From assembly GCA_963701375.1 (NCBI GenBank), contig CAVOZT010000001.1, forward strand, positions 868,001 to 932,000: DNA of 64,000 nt, written 5' to 3'. The translations under genes were made by a program, and so were the position numbers. This stretch comes from CAVXTF01 sp963701375. GTDB taxonomy: Bacteria; Actinomycetota; Acidimicrobiia; Acidimicrobiales; CAVXTF01. The notes under the pieces were generated by a model. That model was not told the DNA's origin and made no database searches. It saw only the letters and a program-made list of their open reading frames with translations. This document shows, one piece after another, positions 25,493-34,247 of this stretch (position 1 is its first letter; every line of letters starts with the position of its first letter).

Positions 25493-25699
25493 ATGGCAAC
25501 AGGTACTGTGAAATGGTTCAACGCCGAAAAGGGCTACGGGTTCATCGCGCCCGACGACGGCGGAGCTGACGTGTTCGTACACTTCAGCGCTATCGAAGGA
25601 AACGGTTACAGGCAGCTGTCCGAGGGCCAGACCGTAGAGTTCGAGACTGAGCAGGGACGCAAGGGTCCACAAGCCAAGTCGGTTCGCGCCACCTCCTGA
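25493..25699 (+). CDS. Cold-shock protein (CspA family)
   Basis: 68-residue single OB-fold RNA/DNA chaperone: GTVKWFNAEKGYGFIAPDDG carries RNP1 (KGYGFI) and DVFVHFSAI is RNP2. AGGAGA precedes the ATG by five bases. The roughly 150-base region upstream has no gene and probably forms a leader, as usual for these genes. A short GC hairpin follows the stop. Confidence 0.95.
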   Translation: MATGTVKWFNAEKGYGFIAPDDGGADVFVHFSAIEGNGYRQLSEGQTVEFETEQGRKGPQAKSVRATS

Positions 25700-25704
25700 G
25701 GTAG

Positions 25705-25720
25705 AGCGCTCCGGCGCTTT
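25705..25720 (+). terminator. Short hairpin after the cold-shock gene
   Basis: AGCGC-TCCG-GCGCT followed by TT, starting six bases after the TGA. Only five base pairs and two further T, so at most a weak intrinsic terminator. Confidence 0.4.
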
Positions 25721-25853
25721 CCGTACGCACCGCAAGCGCGCCTTCAGGCGCGTCTGTCGCGAGTGCGTTCTCGTGCCGTGTAGTCACGCGCACGCAGTTG
25801 GTCGCGTCATCCGAATGCTCACCGGCAGCTACCAGCGCGGCGGTTAAAGCGAA

Positions 25854-26017
25854 CGAACAAGTTCGAAGCGTGCCGGGTGGCCCCTGCCCCGGAAGGGGGA
25901 ACGTAACGGGGCAGGAGGCCGTCCGGCTAATGGCGAGCCAACCCCGCCGCGGTCGGGAGGCGGAGAGATACGCCGTGCAGACCTTATTCCTCGGAAATCA
26001 AGTTTTCAACTTGATTT
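25854..26017 (+). promoter_or_regulatory. Unexplained multi-hairpin leader upstream of fumC
   Basis: The 383-base gap before fumC holds an ordered set of stems: CGAAC-AA-GTTCG (25854-25865); GGCCCCTGCCCC (25879-25890) with GGGGCAGGAGGCC (25908-25920), 12 pairs with one bulge; GGCT/AGCC (25925-25939); CCGCC/GGCGG (25944-25963); and a perfect AT-rich 10-bp stem AAATCAAGTT-TTC-AACTTGATTT (25995-26017). I do not recognise a known riboswitch class. A cis-acting RNA, a small RNA or an operator set are all possible. Confidence 0.4.
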
Positions 26018-26082
26018 ACTCAGGATTCACGAAATGGACCAGGGCACGCCTAGTCTTGATGGTGCGCCTAGGGAGGTGACCG

Positions 26083-27507
26083 ATGACCGGGACTCGCACC
26101 GAGACCGACTCGATGGGTCCGATCGAAGTTCCAGCAGACCGGTATTGGGGAGCCCAGACCGCGCGCTCGCTCGTGCACTTCCCGATCGGGCACGACGTAA
26201 TGCCTCGACCGTTGCTTCGGGCCATCGGGATACTGAAAGAGGCCTCCGCGAGCGCGAACGCGGACCTTGGGGAGCTCGACCCGGCTATCGCAAAGTTGAT
26301 CGAACAGGCAGCTCGCGAGGTGACCGACGGAAGGCTCGATGACAACTTCCCCTTGAGCGTCTGGCAAACCGGTAGCGGCACACAGACCAACATGAATGCC
26401 AACGAAGTCATCGCGAATCGAGCGATCGAGTTCGCCGGAGGGAAACTCGGTTCTAAGTCACCAGTTCACCCGAACGACCACGTCAACATGTCCCAGTCGT
26501 CCAACGACACGTTCCCGACCGCTATGCACATCGCGGCCGCTGAAGAATTGGTTCACCGGCTGATCCCTGCGGTCCGAGAGTTGCGCGACGCACTGTCTAC
26601 GAAGTCGGAGGCGTTTGCGGGGATCGTGAAGATCGGGCGCACCCACCTCATGGACGCCGTCCCGCTCACCCTGGGACAGGAGATATCGGGATATGTGTCC
26701 CAACTCGACGCTGACATCGCCCGGTTAGAAGGGGTCCTTCCGGGCCTCTATGAGCTCGCTCTCGGTGGGACCGCCGTCGGGACGGGACTCAACTCGCCTC
26801 CCGAGTTTGCGGATCGCGCCGCAGCTCGAATAAGCGAGCTGACGAGCCTGCCGTTCGTCTCGGCTCCGAACAAGTTCGCTTCGCTGGCTGCACACGATGC
26901 CCTCGTGCAGGCGAGTGCGACGGTTCGCACCCTTGCGATATCGCTCACGAAGATCGCCGACGATATCCGCTGGCTCGGATCCGGGCCGCGGGCGGGTCTA
27001 GGTGAGCTCATCCTGCCCCCGAACGAGCCGGGATCGTCGATCATGCCAGGCAAAGTGAACCCGACACAGTGCGAAGCAATGATCATGGTCTGCATCCAGG
27101 TCATGGGGAACGACGCCGCGATCGCAGTGGCCGGCAGTCGTGGAAATCTCGAGCTCAACGTTTGCAAGCCGGTCATCATCCACAACTTCCTGCATTCAGT
27201 GCTACTTCTCTCCGATGCCTGCCGTACGTTCCGGGTGTTCGTGGTCGAGGGGCTCGAGCCGGACCGCCGGCGTATAGAAGAGCACGTCGCGAGCTCTTTG
27301 ATGCTCGTGACTGCTCTCAACCCCCTGATCGGATACGACAAAGCCGCCGAAGTGGCGAAGAAGGCTTATGCCGAAGGTTTGACGCTCAAAGAGGCGTGTC
27401 TCGAGCTGGGGTACTTGTCGGCTGACGAGTTCGACGCTGCAGTACGACCCGATCAAATGGTCCATCCGAACATCGCCCGTCCCGGCTCAACAGAGCGCGA
27501 ACGCTGA
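26083..27507 (+). CDS. fumC: Class II fumarate hydratase
   Basis: Converts fumarate and L-malate in the citric acid cycle. The 474-residue product has the superfamily motifs in order: TGSGTQTNMNANEVIANRAIE, HPNDHVNMSQSSNDTFPTAM, KIGRTHLMDAVPLTLGQEI and the signature GSSIMPGKVNPTQCEAM (catalytic Ser loop). The iron-free class II type is clear from these. ATG 26083 follows GGGAGG. The leader holds hairpins described separately. Confidence 0.97.
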   Translation: MTGTRTETDSMGPIEVPADRYWGAQTARSLVHFPIGHDVMPRPLLRAIGILKEASASANADLGELDPAIAKLIEQAAREVTDGRLDDNFPLSVWQTGSGTQTNMNANEVIANRAIEFAGGKLGSKSPVHPNDHVNMSQSSNDTFPTAMHIAAAEELVHRLIPAVRELRDALSTKSEAFAGIVKIGRTHLMDAVPLTLGQEISGYVSQLDADIARLEGVLPGLYELALGGTAVGTGLNSPPEFADRAAARISELTSLPFVSAPNKFASLAAHDALVQASATVRTLAISLTKIADDIRWLGSGPRAGLGELILPPNEPGSSIMPGKVNPTQCEAMIMVCIQVMGNDAAIAVAGSRGNLELNVCKPVIIHNFLHSVLLLSDACRTFRVFVVEGLEPDRRRIEEHVASSLMLVTALNPLIGYDKAAEVAKKAYAEGLTLKEACLELGYLSADEFDAAVRPDQMVHPNIARPGSTERER

Positions 27508-27517
27508 CGGTGCCTCC

Positions 27518-28762
27518 GTGAAAGTACCGACCGCCAATCGCGTTGGCAGACCGTACAACAGTGACCCACATCGGGTGATCCACGATGCCGACGCGGATCT
27601 GATGGAGACACCCGAGTGGTTGCGCGACCATGCCGATCCGGACGTGAGGGACAGGATCCAGCCGCTTAGCTACCCCGGCGGCAATGAGCTGCGGCAGACC
27701 GGAGATCCCGAAGACCAGCAGCGTGACCTGGCTGCAGCATTCGAACGTATGGAAGCGCGCCACCGATCGGAGGAGTACCGCGCGGTCGAACAAGAAGAGA
27801 TCATGTTCCGGAAGAATTTCGCCGCGACCGGTTCGTTCCTTGCAGAGGATCGTCCTCGCGCTCTTCGATCTGCTCGGCTTCTCGAGTCAGCTCGTGTTCA
27901 ACACATTTCACAATCGGCGGCTGCGCGACTGGAGCACGGCGGGGATCTCGAATTGGCCCACGGGGTCGCCCGAGCCCACAACCGTGGGATGTTGGAATTC
28001 TGCTCGGCTGATCGCCGCCTCCTGTCCACCTGCTACGTGCCGCTTGCTGACTTCGACCTCGCCGCGGCGATGGCAGAAGAAGCCATCGAAGCAGGCGCCT
28101 CAGCGCTTCTCGTGGCTTCTGGGTGCCCACGGTCTCATTCACCGAGCCATATCGCGCTCGACCCCGTTTGGGCCCGCGGAGAGGAAGCCGGAATCCCGGT
28201 CGTGTTCCACGTCGGAGGAACGGGCGATTTGATAGCCGATGGATACTTCCGTAACGGCCTGCCCGTGCCGCCGGACTTCCATGGTGGCGAGGAGAATTTC
28301 CGGTCTGTCGACTACATGGCGATACCTCACCCGCCCATGCAGACACTGGCCACCATGATCTTCGACGGGGTTCTCGAGCGCTTCAGCGAACTTCGGATCG
28401 GCGTGATCGAGCAAGGGGCGGTATGGCTGCCTTCATGGATGCGTCAGATGGAGTCCGCGCTCGATGCGTTCGGCCGGCACGAGGAACGCTTGCGGACTCT
28501 TTCCCTGCGACCTTCTGAGTACGTGCGCCGCCAAATCCGGGCAACGCCTTATCCGACTGAGGACGTCGGGTGGATCATCCGCGAGTCCGGACCGCAGGTC
28601 TGCATGTTCTCCTCTGACTTCCCTCACGTAGAAGGCGGCCGGCGACCGATCGAGCGCTTCGAAGCCTCCTTGGGTGAAGCGTCTGCAGAGATCCGGCGCC
28701 GCTTCTACTGCGAGAACTTCCTCGATCTGATGGGAACAGCGGGGAAGGGGCTTACCCAATGA
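27518..28762 (+). CDS. Amidohydrolase family 2 protein (two compensating frameshifts)
   Basis: Metal-dependent TIM-barrel hydrolase or decarboxylase of the ACMSD/uracil-decarboxylase-like group: VIHDADADLMETPEWL at the start, VFHVGGTGD, and FSSDFPHVEGG near the end. Between about 27866 and 27931 the product becomes unlike the family (LRSARLLESARVQHI), while the next frame reads FDLLGFSSQLVFNTFHNRRL and RDW. One extra C near 27866 and one missing G near 27931 restore a continuous protein. Starts with GTG 10 bases after fumC and may be co-transcribed. Substrate unknown. Confidence 0.85.
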   Translation: MKVPTANRVGRPYNSDPHRVIHDADADLMETPEWLRDHADPDVRDRIQPLSYPGGNELRQTGDPEDQQRDLAAAFERMEARHRSEEYRAVEQEEIMFRKNFAATGSFLAEDRPRALRSARLLESARVQHISQSAAARLEHGGDLELAHGVARAHNRGMLEFCSADRRLLSTCYVPLADFDLAAAMAEEAIEAGASALLVASGCPRSHSPSHIALDPVWARGEEAGIPVVFHVGGTGDLIADGYFRNGLPVPPDFHGGEENFRSVDYMAIPHPPMQTLATMIFDGVLERFSELRIGVIEQGAVWLPSWMRQMESALDAFGRHEERLRTLSLRPSEYVRRQIRATPYPTEDVGWIIRESGPQVCMFSSDFPHVEGGRRPIERFEASLGEASAEIRRRFYCENFLDLMGTAGKGLTQ

Positions 28763-28827
28763 ACGCTCGGCGCCAGATCTCATTCGATTTGGACCCTTGC
28801 GGCGCCACCGCAATCTAGAGTGAAGGC

Positions 28828-29115
28828 GTGGAGGTCCTCGATCCCGGCGCCGTCGACGAGGCTTTGGCAGAAGGGGTTTCCTGGGAGCGGGATGGGCGCG
28901 AGCTCATAAAAGTTCATACAGAGAGCGATTTTGCAGGCGCTCTCGACTACGTGAACCGCGTCGGTGAGCTCGCCGAGCACGCGAGTCACCATCCCGACAT
29001 CGAGATCCGATGGAATAAGGTGACCTTGAGGTTGAGCACGCATTCCGCAGGAGGCATCACGGGTGCCGACCTGGATCTCGCAAGGCAGATAGACGCTCTT
29101 CCCTCCCCCGGGTGA
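28828..29115 (+). CDS. Pterin-4a-carbinolamine dehydratase
   Basis: 95-residue enzyme that dehydrates 4a-hydroxytetrahydropterin. The family motif is complete: EHASHHPDIEIRWNKVTLRL followed by STHSAGGIT, with the tandem His used in catalysis. GTG 28828 is the start. There is no aromatic amino acid hydroxylase nearby, so the partner reaction is unknown; similar isolated copies are frequent in actinobacteria. Confidence 0.93.
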   Translation: MEVLDPGAVDEALAEGVSWERDGRELIKVHTESDFAGALDYVNRVGELAEHASHHPDIEIRWNKVTLRLSTHSAGGITGADLDLARQIDALPSPG

Positions 29116-29118
29116 GCC

Positions 29119-30207
29119 TTGTTGGGACCGAGGCGGCGACTCACGCTAAAGAGATCGACGCGAGCAGCCGGGTCTAGTCCTTCAAAGGGCCCCTTCAAAT
29201 ACATTCCCGTTCATCAGATCGGTGACCGCCCTCATGTGATGATCGACGGTGCTGCACGTCCTGGCACCGTGATGACGCTTTCACACTGGCCGCGAAGCTC
29301 GACCCCTCTCAACCTCCGAAGAGACCTTTCCGCTCAGATCGTCCTGCGGGCTCTCGAGGACGGGTACACGAACAGTGCCGGCACCGACTTGGCGACGATC
29401 GACCACTACGACGAGGACGGCGTCGTGGCATTGGGGCTCCTGCTTGTGCCAGGACTTGCTGAGCGCCACTCGGACGTTCTCGTCGAGGCGGCACGGGTAG
29501 GCGACTTCGGAGTCGTTCGCGATCGCCGCGGCGCCCTGATCGCCTTCGCCCTCGCCACCCTCGCCGACCCGAAGAGGTCGCCGCTCGAGGTTCCGATTTC
29601 CGCCCGCAACCCTAAGTCTGGCGTTCTCGAGATGTGCGGTTGGGCCACGCGGCACGCATTGTCTCTGCTCGAGGAACTTTCAGGCGATCCGCAGAGATTC
29701 GAGAGTCTCTGGCGCGACGAGGCTGCGGCGTTCGACGCAACCACGGCGGCGTTAGGTAGATCGGTGAGTATCGAGGAGCTGCCCGATCATGATCTTGCGA
29801 TCGTGCGGGTGGATCCCGCGGCGCGCGGCGCCCAATCCTTCATGTGGGGCGAACATGTGGCTCACCCGGCATCTGTGAACACCTCCACGGCGAGGTTGCG
29901 GGTCGCGACGATATGTGGCGCGTGTTTTGAGGTGCGATTCAGGTATGAGTCCTGGGTGCGGCTGGCGAGTGGTCGTCCGAGACCAAGGGTGGACCTGAAA
30001 GGGCTTGCATCAGTGCTCGGCGAGCTCGAACCGGGCGATGTCAAATGGTCGTTCGACGGTGCCAATGCAACCCGTCCGGTGTTGCGTACGGTCGGAGGCG
30101 AGCCGAGTGGGATCGCACCCGATCACTTCGTCGAACGTCTCGTAGAACATCTGGTCGCGCTCGACGCAGGACCCCCTGCGTGGGACCCGTATGCCGAGGC
30201 GTTCTAG
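29119..30207 (+). CDS. Conserved hypothetical protein (DUF6687-like)
   Basis: Soluble protein of up to 362 residues. The N-terminal YIPVHQIGDRPHVMIDGAAR and LTLSHWPRSSTPLNLRRDLS resemble an actinobacterial family that I believe is DUF6687; I cannot confirm this. Asp/His-rich segments (TIDHYDEDGVVALGLL) hint at a metal-binding DHH-like phosphoesterase layout. TTG 29119 is the only far-upstream start and the true N-terminus may lie near KGPFKYIPVHQ. Function unknown. Confidence 0.6.
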   Translation: MLGPRRRLTLKRSTRAAGSSPSKGPFKYIPVHQIGDRPHVMIDGAARPGTVMTLSHWPRSSTPLNLRRDLSAQIVLRALEDGYTNSAGTDLATIDHYDEDGVVALGLLLVPGLAERHSDVLVEAARVGDFGVVRDRRGALIAFALATLADPKRSPLEVPISARNPKSGVLEMCGWATRHALSLLEELSGDPQRFESLWRDEAAAFDATTAALGRSVSIEELPDHDLAIVRVDPAARGAQSFMWGEHVAHPASVNTSTARLRVATICGACFEVRFRYESWVRLASGRPRPRVDLKGLASVLGELEPGDVKWSFDGANATRPVLRTVGGEPSGIAPDHFVERLVEHLVALDAGPPAWDPYAEAF

Positions 30208-30227
30208 CGACGATCAGAGGTTGTTGC

Positions 30228-30866
30228 TTACGAAACGGGAAGGTTCCAAAGCGGAAACCACCTTGACAGGTCGGACTCCATCGGTAGATCGGATCCGATC
30301 GTGCTTCGCAGCCTCAGCTCGAGTTCGGTGTCGCGCTGTTCATGGCCCGATGGAGCGAACGGGTAGAACGTGCCCCTCTTCGCCAGGTACACGAGATAGA
30401 CCGTTGAAGGACCGCCGCGTGGTATCTCGGCTGCGGCCGTGGGATCGGTTTCGTCTCCTCCGTGACAAAACCCGAAGACCGAACACAGCAACTGGGACTC
30501 CCATCCCGCCTCCTGCAGCGAGGAGTGCACCACGTGGACCCTCGTGACCAGATCGTCGATCCCGGTTCCCTCCACCAGAATCCAGCGATAGCCGTAGTTG
30601 TCGGCGACGTCGTGCACGCGGGCCGTCGTGTTCGCCGCCGAGTTTGCGCCGTCGTCGTCGGGCATGCTCAAGAGCTGCTCGATCTGGGCCTGAATGTCCG
30701 CGAAGGGCTGACCGGCGGGGGGCTTGAAGCACACACCTGCCATCCCGGTCGGTACCAGTCCCGCCGAAACCTGCAGAGTCACCGCCGCGGACGGCAGGGA
30801 GAACAGGGCATCGAGGTTGGCCTTGACCGGCTTGGTGCGGCCGAGGAGCGTGTCGAAGATCTTCAC
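30228..30866 (-). CDS. PspA-associated protein PspAB
   Basis: 212 residues beginning MKIFDTLLGRTKPVKANLDA and LFSLPSAAVTLQ, the pattern of the PspAB family encoded with pspA and htpX in actinobacteria. No membrane helix. It is the third gene of a minus-strand group pspA-htpX-pspAB and probably takes part in envelope-stress handling with them. Biochemical role unknown. Confidence 0.8.
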   Translation of the reverse strand: MKIFDTLLGRTKPVKANLDALFSLPSAAVTLQVSAGLVPTGMAGVCFKPPAGQPFADIQAQIEQLLSMPDDDGANSAANTTARVHDVADNYGYRWILVEGTGIDDLVTRVHVVHSSLQEAGWESQLLCSVFGFCHGGDETDPTAAAEIPRGGPSTVYLVYLAKRGTFYPFAPSGHEQRDTELELRLRSTIGSDLPMESDLSRWFPLWNLPVS

Positions 30867-30909
30867 TCTGCGGGGAGACGGTTAATGCCAGACCAGAAAT
30901 GCCAGTGGC

Positions 30910-31818
30910 TCACTGAGCCCGGCTCATCTCGGCCTCGAGCTTGGCCAACTGCGCAAGGCGAGTCTCGAGGCTGGGATGAGTCGAGAACAGCGAGGACAGG
31001 CTTGCACCGCTTGACAAGGCCGGAGTGAAGAAGAAGGCATTGAAGTGCTCTGCGGCGCGGAGGTCTTTCGTCGGGATCCTGCTCATCTCACCCGTCACCT
31101 TGACTAGAGCAGAGGCTAGAAGCGAAGGCCTACCTATGAGGATGGCGCCCGACCGGTCGGCTGCCAGCTCGCGGTAGCGCGAGAGCGCCCTCGTTAGCAA
31201 GAAACTGATGGCGTAGACAAGCACCGAGACAAGGAGCACGACCAACTCGACCAAGGCTCCTCCCTGGTTGTTCTGGTCCCCGCCGAACATGCCTGCGTAG
31301 ATGCTTATGCGGGTGATCATCCCGGCGACCACTCCGAGCACACTCGCCACTGTCATCACCGCAACGTCGCGGTGAGCGACATGCGAGAGCTCGTGGGCCA
31401 GGACGGCTTCGAGCTCTGGCTCGTCCAGGCGCCTCATGATTCCCCTGGTTGCGCAGATCACGGCGTTCTTCGGGTTGCGCCCGGTCGCAAATGCGTTGGG
31501 GATGTCGGTTTCTGCGACTGCTACCCGGGGTTTCGGCATGTCCGCCAGAGCGCACAACCGGTCGACGACTCCGTGGAGCTCGGGCTCCTGTTCCGGCGTC
31601 ACCACGTGCGCGTGCATACCGAAAAGAGCGATCTTGTCGGAGAACCAGTACTGACAGAACAGCAGCACCGCCGGAATCGCGATGAACAGGTAGATCGGAA
31701 GCCCGATAGCAGCGAGCACTCCGCCCAAGCCGACGAAAAGTACGACGAGCAGAAGCCCCGTCACGAACATGCGGGCTGTCAGACCATGGTCCGGTGGTAT
31801 TCGCCGTGAGATTGCCAT
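30910..31818 (-). CDS. htpX: M48 family zinc metalloprotease HtpX
   Basis: Membrane-bound protease for damaged membrane proteins. Two N-terminal helices (LLVVLFVGLGGVLAAIG and YLFIAIPAVLLFCQYWF) precede the zinc motif HELSHVAHRD (about residues 143-152). Two more helices follow (AVMTVASVLGVVAGMI and LVVLLVSVLVYAISFLL), then ALSRYRELAADRSGA, the third ligand Glu. Length 302 is typical. 63 bases separate it from pspA upstream. Confidence 0.95.
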   Translation of the reverse strand: MAISRRIPPDHGLTARMFVTGLLLVVLFVGLGGVLAAIGLPIYLFIAIPAVLLFCQYWFSDKIALFGMHAHVVTPEQEPELHGVVDRLCALADMPKPRVAVAETDIPNAFATGRNPKNAVICATRGIMRRLDEPELEAVLAHELSHVAHRDVAVMTVASVLGVVAGMITRISIYAGMFGGDQNNQGGALVELVVLLVSVLVYAISFLLTRALSRYRELAADRSGAILIGRPSLLASALVKVTGEMSRIPTKDLRAAEHFNAFFFTPALSSGASLSSLFSTHPSLETRLAQLAKLEAEMSRAQ

Positions 31819-31881
31819 TGCTGTTCTAGCCGTCAGTCTAAAGGGCGGGCGAGGGCCAAAAGGTTCAGGGTGCCCCTGTTT

Positions 31882-32682
31882 CTAACCTGCTCCTGGCTCA
31901 AGATCACCAGGCTCGCCTACTGACCACATGCCACCGCGGGCTGCGGCCGCCGGGCTTTGTGACTCGAGCGGAGCAGCCGGCAACTGTGCGGAAAGCTCAC
32001 TTTTCAACTGGGCCAGCTCCGCTTCTACCTGTCCCTTCGACGCTACTTTGTCGAGTTGCGCTTGGATGTCGTCGTGCCCGGTCGTCAGGTCCGTGAGACT
32101 CCCTGACGCGAGCAGGTCGTCTATAGCCCCTGCGCGAGCTTGCATCGCGGTGATCTTGTCCTGAGCGCGCTGCATGACCAATCCGGCGTCGCCCATCGAG
32201 TCGGAGATGCCCGAAACCGCCTCGCCGACACGCGTCTGCGCTTCTGCGGCGGTGTACGTAGCTTTCAGCGTCTCTTTGCGCGTGCGGAACAGCTCGATCT
32301 GCGTCTGGAGGCGACTCAATGTCGTCTTGAGCCGCTGCTCCTGCTCGAGGACCTGTGCGTGCTGAGCCTGCAGGTCCGAGAGCTCTGCTCCGACGGCTGA
32401 TCTGCGTGACAATGCTTCGCGAGCGAGGTCCTCGTGATCCTGCGACAGTGCCGCCCGAGCCTGGGTCTGAAGCTTGGAGGCCTGCTGCTGGAGTTGTCGG
32501 GCCTGTATCTCGATCCGTTTGCGCGCAGTGGCCACCTGCGCCACGCTGCGCCTCAGGTTCTGCAGGTTCTCGATCTGTTGGGAGTACGACAGGTCGAGCG
32601 TGTCGCGCGGATCCTCCGCACGGTCGAGGATCTTGTTGACCTTCGCTCGCACGATGTCTGCGAACCGCCTGAAGACGCTCAT
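31882..32682 (-). CDS. pspA: Phage shock protein A / IM30 family protein
   Basis: Coiled-coil, membrane-binding stress protein (ESCRT-III-like), 266 residues. MSVFRRFADIVRAKVNKILD is the amphipathic helix and first helix; long heptad-rich helices follow (LQQQASKLQTQARAAL, EQRLKTTLSRLQTQIELFRT), then SGSLTDLTTGHDDIQAQLDK. The actinobacterial type carries a Pro/Ala/Gly-rich tail, here PLESQSPAAAARGGMWS. First gene of the pspA-htpX-pspAB unit. No pspB/C genes are adjacent. Confidence 0.93.
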   Translation of the reverse strand: MSVFRRFADIVRAKVNKILDRAEDPRDTLDLSYSQQIENLQNLRRSVAQVATARKRIEIQARQLQQQASKLQTQARAALSQDHEDLAREALSRRSAVGAELSDLQAQHAQVLEQEQRLKTTLSRLQTQIELFRTRKETLKATYTAAEAQTRVGEAVSGISDSMGDAGLVMQRAQDKITAMQARAGAIDDLLASGSLTDLTTGHDDIQAQLDKVASKGQVEAELAQLKSELSAQLPAAPLESQSPAAAARGGMWSVGEPGDLEPGAG

Positions 32683-32794
32683 GAAGCGCCCTTCCTCGAT
32701 GATTGCTTTCGGGCCCGTTCCGGTAGCGAGCTTATTTGAGCCCGCCCGAGTGCAGATCTAGCCCCCGATCGGGGACCCTGGTGGTCCCGCTACG

Positions 32795-33693
32795 GTGACG
32801 GCGATGAGCGCCGGGCTCCGACTACTGACAGTGCACGCCCACCCTGACGACGAAGCGTCCAAGGGTGCCTGCACCGTTGCCCGATACCACGCCGAAGGGG
32901 TCAGGACCGTCCTCGTGTGCTGCACGGGGGGGAAGAGGGCGACATCCTCAATCCGGCGATGGACACGCCTGAAGTGCGAGCTGACATCTCGGGCGTCAGG
33001 CGTCGAGAGCTCGAACGTGCGGCCGAGATCATCGGATACGACCGGGTGGTCATGCTCGGGTACCGCGATTCGGGGATGCCGGGGACGAAAGCCAACGACG
33101 ACCCCACATGCTTCGCAAAGGCCCCGCTCGACGAGGCCGTGGGGCGCCTGGTCGCTGCGATCCGCGAGGAGCGACCGCAGGTGGTCGTCACCTACGGTGA
33201 CGACCAGCAGGGATATCCCCACCCTGATCACCTCAGGGTTCACGAGATCACCGTCGCCGCGTATGAAGCCTCAGGGGATCCGGCGCGTTTTCCCGAGGCC
33301 GGTGACCCATGGAACGTGAGCAAGGTGTATTACACCGTCTGGTCCGGAGCGAGGATCCGTGCCATGCACGCCAAGTTCCTGGAGCTCGGGATGGAATCGC
33401 CGTTCGATGAAGCCTGGCTCGAGCGGGCTTCTTCTGACCCGCCCATCAATGCCGTCGTCAACGTCTCCGGTTACGCCGACGTGAGGCGGTTGGCTCTGCT
33501 CGCCCATGCCACACAGGTCGATCCCACGTCGAAGTTCTGGTTCGGACTTCCTCCCGAGGTGCTGAGCAGCGTTCACCCGGTAGACGAGTACCTCCTCGCT
33601 TTCAGCCGGGAAAATCCGCCGCCCGGCAAGGACGCGGTCGAGACGGACCTGTTCGAAGGGATCCGTGCAGGCGAAGCCGCCGAAAGCAGATGA
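32795..33693 (+). CDS. mca: Mycothiol conjugate amidase-like PIG-L deacetylase (frameshifted at G7)
   Basis: Zinc amidase that cleaves mycothiol S-conjugates. The N-terminal zinc motif HAHPDDE is in one frame up to CCTGG; a run of seven G (32926-32932) then puts EEGDILNPAMDTPEVRADIS and the rest, including YPHPDHLRVHE (second zinc ligand set), in another. One more G gives a continuous 299-residue product that matches Mca better than MshB. A run of G is also where natural slippage could occur. GTG 32795 or ATG 32804 starts it. Confidence 0.85.
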
Positions 33694-33798
33694 GCCGGAC
33701 TCACCAATCTCTGTAACATCTCCGAGCGGGCAAGCAGAGAACCGGCCCGGCCGCAAGGCCTGGCTGAGACACCCGAGCACCGCGACGAGGAGAGACTC

Positions 33799-34185
33799 AT
33801 GTCCAAGTGGCTGACCCAGGAGTGGCTGGACGAGACCAGAAAGATGTCCGAAGGCCAACCGGAGCGCCCAGGAGCGACGGCTCGTATGCAGTACGTCGTA
33901 ACCGCTGGGCCCGATGGAGACATCGACTACTACTGGGTGCTCCAGGACGGGAAGCTCGTCGAGGCGAAGCTCGGCAAGCTGGATGACGCCGAGGTGACGC
34001 TGACCACCGGCTACGACGACGCCGTGAAGATCCAAAAGGGCGAGCTCGACGCCAATGCGGCGTTCATGCAGGGAAAAGTAAAGGTCACGGGCAACATGGC
34101 CAAGGTCATGTCTCTGCTGCCGATCACGAACTCGCCTGAGTACAAGCAGCTCCAGGTAGAAATCGCCGCGATAACGGAGTTCTGA
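33799..34185 (+). CDS. SCP2 sterol-binding domain protein
   Basis: 128-residue stand-alone SCP-2 domain: DIDYYWVLQDGKLVEAKLGK, DAEVTLTTGYDDAVKIQKGE and the hydrophobic-pocket end AAFMQGKVKVTGNMAKVMSL. Such proteins bind lipids or acyl chains. GGAGAG lies before ATG 33799. No lipid gene is directly adjacent; ligand unknown. Confidence 0.9.
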   Translation: MSKWLTQEWLDETRKMSEGQPERPGATARMQYVVTAGPDGDIDYYWVLQDGKLVEAKLGKLDDAEVTLTTGYDDAVKIQKGELDANAAFMQGKVKVTGNMAKVMSLLPITNSPEYKQLQVEIAAITEF

Positions 34186-34247
34186 GCCCGGCCTCGATCT
34201 GGGGCTACGACAAGATCCTGACCTGTCGCTCGTGGCTCGAGGGGCGA

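Noticed and set aside
25879..25920. SRP RNA (CCGGAAGG-like loop in the fumC leader hairpin)
   Set aside because: The GGAAG tetraloop context resembles 4.5S RNA only superficially; the conserved GUCCGGAAGGAAGCAGC core is not present.
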